Below are positions 1 through 9,370 of a stretch of 64,000 nucleotides of DNA, one piece after another. The notes beneath the pieces were generated by a model. It worked only from the letters and a program-made list of their open reading frames with translations. It had not been told where the DNA came from and did no database searches. Position 1 is the first letter of the stretch. The number at the start of each line of letters is the position of its first letter. The translations under genes were made by a program, and so were the position numbers. The stretch lies in NCBI RefSeq assembly GCF_022581195.2, contig NC_061462.1, forward strand, positions 4,092,001-4,156,000, given 5' to 3'. The stretch is from Helicoverpa zea. Lineage: Eukaryota; Arthropoda; Insecta; Lepidoptera; Noctuidae.

Positions 1-614
1 ACTACCGATATCAATCATCTTAAACTTCAAGTTTCCGTATGTTACACCACGTTTCTATAAACTCGTCCACGACTGGTTTGACTGGGCATCTAACCTGATC
101 GATCATTAATAGATTTATGAGAAACAAGAATTGTATCGGGTTGTTGAAATGCTCTTTTTGCTTGCCATCTAACTAAATTCAAAAGGATTCTTTGTCGGAT
201 ATTTTTATGGTTTGGGTAACAGTGGTAGCGTCTTAATTAAGATGTATAACAACCTCGGAAATCAAACTGATATCGACAAATACGGTTTAGCAATTAGCAG
301 ATTTAAATAAAAGCGATTGTCAGATTGATCAACCGTGTTGCATGCTTATAATTTTTGTAACGAGAGTATTTTTTTCATCGTCGTCTCTATAGGTATATTT
401 TTAACGTATCATAATTTTCAAAACTACTCAACCGTAATAATATTTTCATCCCACCATCTCGGAAAGAATAGTTTTACCCTTTGATATCTGAGCGCAAAAG
501 CCGTTTTTATCCTCTAGAGCGGCAAAGTGATTTGAATTTAGAACATCGTGTGCATTATTACTCCATTTGTGACAATCTTGATAAGACTTTTCAAACTAAT
601 ACATATTAAAAAAA
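1..614. other. AT-rich flank, no gene seen
   Basis: No coding frame, RNA gene or repeat that I recognise. The last nine bases before the MULE (TTAAAAAAA, 606-614) are the probable left copy of its target-site duplication. Confidence 0.6.
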
Positions 615-714
615 GGGTATGATTTAAGCTGTCACCAATTTAATTCATTTTGTGTTTCTTAAATAATAGGGTTTGCCCTCAAAATAGTAGATTTGTCACC
701 AAATGTAGTCACCA
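615..714 (+). repeat. MULE left terminal/subterminal repeat arm
   Basis: It contains three GTCACC motifs (631-636, 695-700, 708-713) and the 47-bp block 658-704 that is repeated inverted near the right end. This is the end downstream of the transposase gene. Clustered repeats like these are the usual transposase-binding sites in Mutator-type ends, but binding here is inferred. Confidence 0.7.
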
Positions 715-1083
715 AACAATATAAAATCAATTCCACAATAAATTACCGAAAATCATGGAGATATGGGGTCAAGTACAAAATAAATGGTTTTGTATGTATT
801 ATTAGGTTTGTCCTAATAGTATTTAAGCAAACTAATTTTAAGGGATCACCAATAAATCATATATTATATCACTAGAAAATGTCATGAAGGTCTAAAAATG
901 TAGGGTGGTCGTCATCATTCTTTCAACCAAAAGAGTCTACTACTTAACTGGCCATGTGCCTCCCCCAAGGGTCTTAAGTTCCACAGGTAGTATAAATATA
1001 TTTAAATTAAATTTCTAGCTAAATAGTAAATAAAACACTTAATTAAAGTAAAAATAATCAAACTTTATTGTTAAAAATAACAA

Positions 1084-1856
1084 TTACTGAATAATCAGCG
1101 CTGGTTTGCATTTTGAAGGGCGCCCCCTTTTTCGTTTCTGGCCGATTAGTACATTTTTTGCTTCTGGTGGGGGGTTGGCTAGCTTTAAGCGTATGGCTAA
1201 TCCGCTAATATGCTTGCACATATAATTTTTGTAAAACGCAGGGCAGTTGCATTTTCCATGTATCCAATCAATATCGTGCGGTAGATCCACTCTCCATTTG
1301 CTGAACCATTGAACTTTGTAGTCATCAAAATCAGTCCATGCATTTTCAAAGTGTTGTATTATGTCTGCCTTCCCAGCAGGTACTTCGTAGTGTTTAAAAG
1401 TATCGTCACTATTCGTCAGTAGTACTTCTTTAGGCAACTTCGCCCATTGGTAGGCTTCTGTCCAGTCTTTCAGAGTCATAGTTGGTAATGTCGCAAATAC
1501 TTCATCGACAGCTAATGACCATCCATTTACAAACTCTGAGGCAACTGTCAAGAAACGAGACAGTGGCAAACGTTCGCGGAGCGTGTATTCATCTTTGATT
1601 ACTCGGTTGTGTGATTCTAATGCATTATTAGTCGCTGGTGAACCCATGTGAGCACCCAAGTACCAGTTCCAGTTTTGTATGAGCCATTGCTCCTCAAAAT
1701 AATGGATAAAAGTTGTCTCATTCTCCCGTTTCTTCAAGAATGCTTTTGAAGCTAACTCGAACGTTTCTGAATCAGTTACTGCTTGCAGAGTATTCACATC
1801 TGACAATAAATCTTTGTGAAAAATTTTTCGTGTATCTTTCTCTACATGAGCTTGAA
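1084..1856 (-). CDS. MULE transposase, C-terminal part (frame 2)
   Basis: This is the continuation of the transposase in the -1 frame, open from the nine-A run at 1857-1865 to the stop at 1084. It has no ATG where a start would be needed, so it is not an independent gene. Counting from the SDV at about 1805, residue 64 is the third catalytic acid in the motif NNALESHNRVI. C186, C188, C197 and H199 (CNCPAFYKNYMCKH) form a SWIM zinc finger, the standard C-terminal module of MULE transposases. A basic KRKRGRPSK tail near 224-232 resembles an AT-hook. Joined to the upstream part, the protein would be about 610 residues, a normal size for the family. The break is either a one-base loss in an A10 run, slippage during expression, or a sequencing error. 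Confidence 0.85.
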
Positions 1857-2918
1857 TTTTTTTTTAGCATGTGCCCAACACATACGAATAGTGACATCTT
1901 TACCAAATACCTCTATAAATGCATTTTGTACTGCTTTCGCTGCATCACAGACTAGAACTTCAGGTTTCAAGACGTGTGAGTACAACTTAAAGATATTAAT
2001 CTTGATGGCATCAAACAACAACTTAAAGTCTTCTTTTTCCTCATTAGTTGCAACCCCAAGCCCGAATGGATGAAATCTTTTGTTTTTGTCTGTACTTCCA
2101 ACGACGAGAATGGGAAATCCTTGCCATACCAACTTGTATGTAGCATCAGCATGAAAAACTTTTACGTCACGTGCTTTTTGCAGCAAATATTTTGTTGATA
2201 GTACAAATCTAAAGCGCGATGAACTAGTATCTTCAATCACTTCATACCCAATAACATAAACTTCATGTTCGTTGTCAGGAATCGGCGAATGAGACCTTAA
2301 CCAAGCTTCCAATTCACCTAGGCTGATCGTGGGCTGTCCATATTTACAACGGCGTCTGTCAATTAAATAAGTCCTTAGTAGGGACATTTTTGGCACTTTA
2401 ATATCATCAATTTTAGATAAATTTGCAAGTATGGCTTTTGGTTTGAGATGTAAGTCGTATAACTTGTTTATTTCTTCCTTTACTCTGTCACTAAGCCCAT
2501 AACAAGCGAGCGTTTTCGAATCGTGGTCATGATCAGAATCTGTCCGAAACAACAACACTTCATCCGAGAATGAATACATGAGTAAATACAACTGAGCTGA
2601 ACATTGTGGTCCCTTCCGCACCACTTTATTGCATCTAAAGTACTTTTTTCTCCCTTCCTCTATATCATGCGTTCGTAGAAAAGACCAAGTTTTTTCAGCC
2701 TTTACGTACTCCTCAGCACTGTGTTTGTTTTCAAATTTTTTAACGAAAATCCAAACCTTGCTTTGTGACCGTTTCTTCTTTGGTATGGTGCCTCCATCAG
2801 TGACGGTATTTTCCTCATCAGACTCCAATATCGGCACTTTCTCCACAAATGATTGCTCGACGAACGACGATAAACTTTTTGAATGAATTGCATTACCTTC
2901 ACCACTACTTGATGCCAT
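1842..2918 (-). CDS. MULE transposase, N-terminal part (frame 1)
   Basis: This is the first 358 codons of the transposase, from ATG at 2918. Residues 46-52 are a basic, nuclear-signal-like stretch (PKKKRSQ). C96, C106, H130 and H132 form a WRKY/FLYWCH-type zinc finger of the kind MULE proteins use for DNA binding. The catalytic DDE domain follows: D258 in FHADATYK, D325 in VCDAAKAVQ, and the conserved C347-x2-H350 pair in MCWAHAKKK. The frame ends 12 bases after a nine-A run (1857-1865), where homology passes to the next reading frame at 1084-1856. About 100 bp upstream of the ATG is a GC-rich stretch with an ATTGG (inverted CCAAT) box near 3073, the probable promoter. The family assignment is secure. 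Whether the gene still makes a full protein is doubtful because of the frame break. Confidence 0.88.
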   Translation of the reverse strand: MASSSGEGNAIHSKSLSSFVEQSFVEKVPILESDEENTVTDGGTIPKKKRSQSKVWIFVKKFENKHSAEEYVKAEKTWSFLRTHDIEEGRKKYFRCNKVVRKGPQCSAQLYLLMYSFSDEVLLFRTDSDHDHDSKTLACYGLSDRVKEEINKLYDLHLKPKAILANLSKIDDIKVPKMSLLRTYLIDRRRCKYGQPTISLGELEAWLRSHSPIPDNEHEVYVIGYEVIEDTSSSRFRFVLSTKYLLQKARDVKVFHADATYKLVWQGFPILVVGSTDKNKRFHPFGLGVATNEEKEDFKLLFDAIKINIFKLYSHVLKPEVLVCDAAKAVQNAFIEVFGKDVTIRMCWAHAKKKFKLM

Positions 2919-2939
2919 TATCCAAAATAAACAGTTAAG

Positions 2940-3120
2940 AAATTAACTAAAACAACAAATTGTTTACAACGATAATAAAATGCACCCACAACAATGAACG
3001 TAATCGTCGCGAATGAAGTAAACTTGCGTCTCGCTGCCCGCGCCCCGCATCGTATGATCGTACCTACAACCCATTGGTTGAGGCCCGAAAGCGCGCCCTT
3101 CCCTTCCTCTTTACTTTAAA
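2940..3120 (-). promoter_or_regulatory. Probable MULE transposase promoter region
   Basis: This is a GC-rich patch inside an AT-rich element, directly upstream of the transposase ATG. It contains CCCATTGG (an inverted CCAAT box, 3071-3078) and several CG-rich words. I see no clear TATA box. The call rests on position and composition only. Confidence 0.35.
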
Positions 3121-3209
3121 CATATTTTCATTAAAATTATAAACTGATGTATTAAATTGCTAACGAATACATTATTTTAATAACTGAACGAAATAAAATG
3201 TAACTACTG

Positions 3210-3545
3210 TATTGGTGACAAAATAACAAATAAAAAGGAATCGCAGTCTGGGATCGATTATTCAATTTATTTGGTGACAGATCTACCATTTTGAGCACCA
3301 AGCTATTATTCAAGTAATAAAACTATTATTATAAGAACGAAGTTTATACTCATGTAATGCACTACAATTTTATTGGTAATCCATCTCATATTTTGCACAT
3401 TATATTAACAATAATTTGGTAATTCATACCTGGGAACACTCTTTGTTTATTTGAGAACGAAAATATTTCGTGGCGATAGATCTATTTATTAGGTGATACA
3501 ACTTGATGACAAATATAAATTTTGGTGACAAAAAATATAGTTCCC
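3210..3545 (-). repeat. MULE right terminal/subterminal repeat arm
   Basis: GGTGAC motifs lie at 3214, 3273 and 3524, with a degenerate AGGTGAT near 3491. The block 3269-3314 is the inverted partner of 658-704. This arm is longer than the left one: its shared block lies about 230 bp from the end, against about 43 bp on the left, so the two ends are asymmetric. Confidence 0.65.
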
Positions 3546-5633
3546 TTGAAAAAATAAAATACTACTTAAAATAATTATTCGATGAATTAAGTAATTTTTA
3601 TTATTGTTTTTACATAGATTTTTAACCTCGTTTCATTTTTAAACTGAGTTTTCAAATAAATGAACTTTACTAGGTACTTCTTTTTAATTTGATACTCATA
3701 TACACGCGCCATTTTGTTTTTTTGCATTTAGTAATTTCCTCGATGAGGTGGGATGAAAAGTTACGTGTTGCACTCGAGTGCAAAGATTTTTCACCTTGTG
3801 CTCTTTTGATTCCCTCGCTATCGCTCAGGATTCTAATTCAGGATTCTCCCGCGGTTAAAAAGCAACTTTGCACTCTTGTATAACAAATAACTATTATTTG
3901 GTATTGCAAGTAATAGCATTTGATCACGCTAAACATAATAATATACCTAGTTACCTACTTAATAAAATTAGACCGCCAGAATATTTTGGAATTGCAACTC
4001 GATCTTTCGTAATCTTTGTAACTGTAAACGAAATCGATTCATGTATACATCGAATGGTGTTGTGTAGGGGACGAAGAACACGGAACAAAAAAATAAAAGA
4101 ATAGCAGTTTCTTTTCGGCTTTCGCTGCGCGTGGGCAGTTGGGAGTTACTCTGAATGAAATCATTCAAACAAACATGAACAGGTTGAATAAATAAGCATT
4201 GAATATAATAGGAATTCTGATCACAAAACGAGATTTATTTGTGCCACACTGGTAGTCTGTGCTAACGATGTATTTAGTAAGCTCGCTGAGATCTCAATAC
4301 TGGTCAAAAGTTTATCTACAAATTCTAATAAATAACTTGATATATCTTACGTCTCTATTTAGTAAAGGAAATTGTTATTTGTTATACATATATCAATTTT
4401 CAGATAACGTATTTATTTAGATTCGACGTTTTGGTAGATAACAAACAAAATTATAATGCAACATCAGCTGTGGCAGAGCATTAGCTTAAGAATTGTGTAT
4501 AAAGAGAAGACATAGTCGAGATAAACTACAAAATGAGAGGTTTGCAAGAAAAAGGTCTTCAATCGGTAACAAAAAAAAAACAATTGAAGAAAATTATTTT
4601 TGCACAGCATTGAGATGTACCTACTCACAATTTAAAGCATCGTTCAGACGATTTTAAACGAACTTACGATAAATACCGTTGTAGCATTACATGTCGAAAT
4701 AATTACCATATTCTCATCATTGTCTAAACCCTATTGTTATAATACTAAATGACCCACTTCATAAGTTCGAGCCTAAACAAGGCTGCTAATTTGGAATGCA
4801 GCGTTAAGTATTTTTCCTCTAAACTGAAAGCCATTGGAAGTCAATTAGTATACACAAATGATGGAGAAAAGCCGGTTCTTGTTTTGTATAGATAAACAGA
4901 GACGATGGCAAGTAATTGAAGGCTTTTAAGCAGTTTTGCTTACGTGCTCGGAAATTGTGACAGGTTGTATAATTTTGTAAGTTTGAGAATAAATTTTCGG
5001 GCAGACGCTTTCTAAACAAGTATTGTCTTTTTCAGTTTGGTTATGTGCAGTCGGAAACCTCTATCACAATACCTAACAAAATGTACTATTCTGCCATCTA
5101 CACGAAGTTTCCTTTTAAATACAAATGTATTTTATTTCCTTCTTCCTTCCATGTCTCTTAATGATCCACAAATTCGTTTCTATAATTTAATAAAAATAAA
5201 ACAAAAATGGCTGTCCATTACGTTGAAGCATGAAGAATCTTTCTAAACACTCGGGAGCCAGGTCGCTGGATTTCCCACTTTACGACTAACACTTAGGTGC
5301 CAATTCATAGACCACGATTCAATTTCGACAGTAGATAATAAAACTGCACCTATCGACTCATAAAATATTAACGCTCCCTGTCAAAGTTCAGTAGAAACAG
5401 CTGTTTTAACATTAAACGGTATATTTATGATCCACGAAGTATTACTATTTTCTTAACTAGGTACTTAGTTTGACATTGTTTTTGGTCACGTAGAAAACAT
5501 AAAATATTGCAATATATTTTAAAGATCCGACATTGTTCGAATATTTTGTAGGTAATAAATAAACGATCATAATATTTGAAGAGAACGGATATTTTGATAA
5601 GGCTCATATGAAAGTAAAACCATTTATTCACAC
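3546..5633. other. Non-coding flank with a degraded repeat at about 3690-3890
   Basis: No gene is supported. At 3740-3880 the text GATGAGGTGGGATGAAAAG, then GCACTCGAGTGC (a palindrome at about 3771), then AAGCAACTTTGCACTCTTG resembles an interspersed repeat I associate with moth genomes. The ends cannot be set. A minus-strand ATG frame at about 4154 runs some 40 codons and is unrecognised. Confidence 0.4.
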
Positions 5634-5636
5634 TAA

Positions 5637-5890
5637 GGCGATTCACACGGCACCGCATACCGCCGCGGTAGGCGGTGAAGCGGATCTCATGTCGCATTGA
5701 CCGGTATTAAATCCGTTGATGCCTAACACACGTACACCGCCTGACCGCGCGTTCGAGCGGTGCTCTTTTTACCCACGACGGAACGGAGCAGGTAAATGCG
5801 TTTAGTTTAGGGTGAGAGATGTGCGTTTGTGTGTTTTGTTCGAGCACCACCGCCCTCCGTGGCGATGCGCGGTGTCGTGTGTTAATCGCT
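5637..5890. mobile_element. PIF/Harbinger-type MITE (about 254 bp)
   Basis: A non-autonomous element with no coding capacity. The left end reads GGCGATTCACAC and the complement of the right end AGCGATTAACAC. Similarity continues for about 40 bp through CACCGC and GGCGGTG with a 2-bp indel. Perfect TAA duplications flank it at 5634-5636 and 5891-5893, the usual TWA target of PIF/Harbinger. It is far more GC-rich than its surroundings. The superfamily assignment rests on TSD length and sequence and on TIR style. Confidence 0.75.
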
Positions 5891-5893
5891 TAA

Positions 5894-6401
5894 ATCAACG
5901 CACAAATTAAAAAAATCGAGTGTTTTCAGAGGCAGCCGTCGATTGAAACTATTCTACGAAACAAACTATAGCACTACAGACAGACACTACAGTATAACGA
6001 AGAACGAATAAAAAAATCACCTCCGTCCAATCCTTTTAAAATTTCCTAATCCGTAGACACGGCTTTGAAATACCAGCGGCAAATCATACACGAGCAAATA
6101 AAATCGAACAATAAAAAAGTAATGTCGGCAAACTGAATACAGCAAGTGGCCAATTGACATTTCCTTCAAATGGAATTTTATCGAGCCATTCTCTTGTCCT
6201 TTAGTTGGTCTTACATGGCTAGCAGTTTTTTAACAAGCCCAGACAATACTGAGACATACAGCTTGTGCGGCGGGGTAACATGAAAAAATACCTTTAAGGC
6301 TTTGCGTCCACTTCTTGTCTTGTACGCATGGTCAATGTTTTTTTCAATGGTATTCACGACTAGGCATAAATAAGTTTCTTTAAATTTTATTATTAGGCAT
6401 T
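5894..6401. other. Non-coding spacer between two MITEs
   Basis: No gene, promoter or repeat that I recognise. Confidence 0.6.
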
Positions 6402-6404
6402 TAA

Positions 6405-6805
6405 GGGTGCGTCCACATCTGGCGAATGCGCCGCGAATGCGCAGCACGCAAGCCGATCGCGAGCTGTCCGCGAGCTGCGCGCGTGCATTTTTGTTCGTGC
6501 GCCGCTTCTGCGCCGCCCGCGCGCAGCTCGCGCGCGACCTAAGCGCCGCACGCGAGCGGCGCGCAGGCGGCGCGCGACGTCTGCCATCTTCGATAGTACT
6601 GAGCCAATATACGGAACTGTAAGGGCGAGAACTGATTGCGCGCAGATCGCGCGCCGCTCGCGCGCTCTATACGAGCCTTGCGTGAGTTGCGCTAAAGAGG
6701 CGCACCGAACTATTGCAGTGACTGCACGCGCGCAGCTCGCGGACAGCTCGCGATCGGCTCGCGGGCTGCGCATTCGCGGCGCATTCGCCAGATGTGGACG
6801 CACCC
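6405..6805. mobile_element. PIF/Harbinger-type MITE with ~85-bp terminal inverted repeats (401 bp)
   Basis: Both ends start GGGTGCGTCCACATCTGG when read inward. The inverted match continues through GCGAATGCGCCGCGAATGCG and on to about 85 bp with few differences. TAA flanks it on each side (6402-6404 and 6806-6808). The interior is very CG-rich, with many GCGCGC and CGAGC words. The open frames of 60-136 codons across it are by-products of this composition and appear in mirrored form on both strands. The TSD and TIR style fit PIF/Harbinger. No transposase is encoded. Confidence 0.85.
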
Positions 6806-7311
6806 TAAGAAGACTACTTTAAAATTGTCTTACTTCAATCAATAGAGTCACCTATCAGCCCCATTGAAACTGTTATCTTGATCAATCAAGTCAATAAATT
6901 AAATTAAAGACAATTTACACTTCAAAGCAAAACATTCTAGCACGCACTTGGCATGTTTTTACACAATTCAAGTTAATTGACCGGCCGCAAAGCCCCTATG
7001 TCATACATCGTTAAAAGCACGTAACAGTATCCAGTTTGAATTGCGTAAAGACCGACGTAGCCAGTTGATAGGAACAAAAAATCACCGAATACGAATACAT
7101 ATCGGTATAAACTCGATCAGCCGGCAACGATCACTTTTTGCATGCATGTCCACTCTCGAGCACCACCCTTCATTGATTTTATTAAAATACAAGAATATAA
7201 TAACTGGTAATCTGGCAAATCGTACTGCTGCTTGGTCGTAAAAGTTGAGACAGATGCAAAATTAGAGATATTGGGGATAACTGTGGAAGTAGAAAAAATT
7301 GAAATGTTAAA

Positions 7312-7376
7312 CTTATCCTGATCCTTCAACATCAAAGATTTCTTTCAAAGATTTATCTTTGAAGGATCAGGATAAG
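7312..7376. repeat. Perfect 18-bp inverted repeat, 29-nt loop
   Basis: CTTATCCTGATCCTTCAA (7312-7329) is the exact complement of 7359-7376. The loop holds a second shorter pair, CAAAG...CTTTG, so the whole can fold as a nested hairpin. It is not part of any coding frame or recognised transposon. Confidence 0.8.
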
Positions 7377-7696
7377 GAGCAAACTAAAAAATCCTCCAAC
7401 ATTTTTAATTTCGACACTCATAAATTTTCGACTAATGTGATTAAGCCCATAAATTACCCACAGGAAATATTATGAAAGCACGACAAAAAAAATACAAAAA
7501 ACACGTAGTAAATCACATCCAATCATAATTTAAAAGAATCGCCTTTAACCTACCGTTGATTGAGCACTATATTTGCATAAAGAAACTTTCAAAACTGTCT
7601 TTATGAATATTAATTACACTCAATCAAGTTGGTAAACTGAACGAAGCTAATTGGCACCACCTAACATGACTAGATTACTTTATCGCAAGGAACTGG

Positions 7697-7851
7697 TATA
7701 AAGGTGGACGGCAAAAAGCCACCGTGACTCGAAGCTGGCTTAATCTATCTGTCAGTGAATAATGTGGACACGCGTCGATCAGTCTGCTGAACTAATTTCA
7801 GTGGAATCAGTGGGAGGACTTAGAGAAAGGGTAATTTTAATGGTCGGTTAA
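7697..7851 (+). promoter_or_regulatory. Candidate TATA promoter and short first coding exon
   Basis: A TATAAAG box lies at 7697-7703. About 65 bp downstream, ATG at 7762 opens a frame of 29 codons (starting MWTRVDQSAELISVES) that reaches AGG|GTAATT, a plausible splice donor at 7830/7831, before its stop at 7849-7851. Two insect-initiator-like TCAGT words sit at 7752 and 7779, but neither is at the ideal distance from the TATA box. The arrangement looks like a short first exon of an insect gene. No downstream exon was found in the window, so it may be fortuitous. Confidence 0.25.
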
Positions 7852-8959
7852 TGATTTCAATTAATTATCTCACTAATTTATTCAGCCGTTGCTTTGCAAT
7901 TTTGAGCTCAAGCAGCTGTAAATGAAACACCCACGGCTACACCGATTGATGATATCTTAATTATTCAAATAAAGCCAATGCTATATAGTGCATTAAGCAG
8001 ACGTTGTCTAGCCATATAACTGATATAACCTGAGGCACGGAATGCTTTGAGAATAGACTACGACTGCAATTTTGACTGAAGAAAGTGACGATAATTTAAG
8101 AGAGACAATAAGCTACATATCACATGAACCAATATGGGTAGAGATGATGTAACAGCCAAGTTACCACAGACATCGATTAAAATCAGGCGTCAGAATAAGT
8201 GCTTGTAACAAGCTGCAATAAATAAACCAAGAAATAGTAGGTTTACAATAGAAATCGCGTTAAACATAAAACGTGATTTGCAGGTAAAATGTGAATCTCC
8301 CACGTTCGAAGCTTCTCAATGACATTTGAAACTTGAGAATTAATGTCTTTAGGGAAACTACAATCTCCCTTTTTAATAGCATTGTATAACAACACCTGTT
8401 TCATCAAAAAGCTAATGTAATACAAATGTAAGAGACATTCTTTAGATACTAAGATAAAAATTGATAAACTAGGAAAAGTAATTATAAAGGATATTCTAAT
8501 TGAAACTCGTTTAGTGCTGCTGTAACCTCGGAAGGCAAATAATATTAATAAAGTAGAGTAAATTACGTAAAATATAACTTAAGCAATTACTATGCATGTT
8601 CACTGGACTTGGACGTTTTGTAATGGCTCAATTATTGTAATTGGAATATGTCTCTGAACACCTACGTAGAGTTAGATATTTAGAAACGAGGCTTTATAAA
8701 TAACCTGAAATATAGAAATGTCTTTGCTGAGAGTAAAGTGGACACAGAAAATGCTCCATTTACATAACATCATCCACTCGGTAGCTAAAAAGCCTGAAGC
8801 AATAAAGATTTTTAATTTGCAGAGTCAATAGAAGCTTCTAAATGTAAACGAATATTTAATGAGCGCAAATTCTCAGAAAACCCAATCCCGTCCCAAGTTA
8901 AAACCGTGGTAAATGATCGTCAGGTCTATAAAAGTTCAAGCTTCGACCAGTCAAGGTCC

Positions 8960-9370
8960 CGATGATGCCGTTATCGGAACACCGACGTCACGAGACCAGC
9001 GGTGCTTTCTGCACTTCGGAATACTTCGGATGCACGCCCAACGAGTTTCCATTGTAAGGTCGAGACTTGATTTAGGATGTCGTCTGTGAAAGCACGGTAA
9101 TTGCTTTCTCTTCGATTGTGAAGCAATGATGGCCGTTCGATTAAAGCTGCCTTTATATCAAGGGTAATATCATCAGTTACTTCTTTTCCCAATTAGATGG
9201 GATCGGCTTCGAGTCTAACTGGATGCGGTCTATTAGCGCAGGTTTTACAAGCAGCGAATATCGTGCAGGTAACCATTGCCCAAATGGGTCATACTGGGCA
9301 ATATTTTTATATTGCCTGAGTCCATTGTACCTATAGTTTCGAAGCAAGTCACTGCCATTTAATTTTATAT
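8960..9370 (-). repeat. Degraded lepidopteran interspersed repeat
   Basis: The minus strand at about 9185-9235 reads GTTAGACTCGAAGCCGATCC then AATTGGGAAAAG. This closely resembles a repeat common in moth genomes (GTTAGACTGGAAGCCGACCCC...AGTTGGGAAAAGG). The adjoining text through 9330 (TTTTACAAGCAGCG, then CCCAAATGGG) also fits a decayed copy. Short frames inside it are remnants or chance. The boundaries are approximate, and the comparison is from memory, not an alignment. Confidence 0.55.

Larger units (their letters stand above)
615..3545 (-). mobile_element. MULE (Mutator-like) DNA transposon, near full length
   Basis: About 2.93 kb holding one minus-strand transposase gene between inverted ends. 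Read inward, both ends begin GGG, then 13 bases, then GTCACCAA (left 615-638; right complement of 3522-3545). Further inward, 658-704 matches the complement of 3269-3314, sharing AATAATAG, CTCAAAAT and TGTCACCAAAT. GTCACC recurs at 631, 695 and 708, and its complement GGTGAC at 3214, 3273 and 3524, so the ends carry clustered subterminal repeats as many MULEs do. TTAAAAAAA (606-614) and TTGAAAAAA (3546-3554) match at 8 of 9 positions, which fits the roughly 9-bp duplication typical of MULEs. Exact ends are inferred by eye. The element is probably fairly young because most of the coding region is open. Confidence 0.82.
6809..8960. other. Gene-poor stretch with a perfect inverted repeat and a possible promoter
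   Basis: The inverted repeat at 7312-7376 and the TATA/first-exon candidate at 7697-7851 are listed separately. Nothing else is supportable. Confidence 0.5.

Noticed and set aside
1713..2905. Several 60-85-codon frames inside the MULE
   Set aside because: They overlap the transposase in other frames and have no homology to known domains.
6393..6803. Open frames of up to 136 codons, Arg/Ala-rich, on both strands
   Set aside because: They lie wholly in the palindromic CG-rich MITE. The same starting peptide appears on both strands because the ends are inverted copies. They are composition artefacts.
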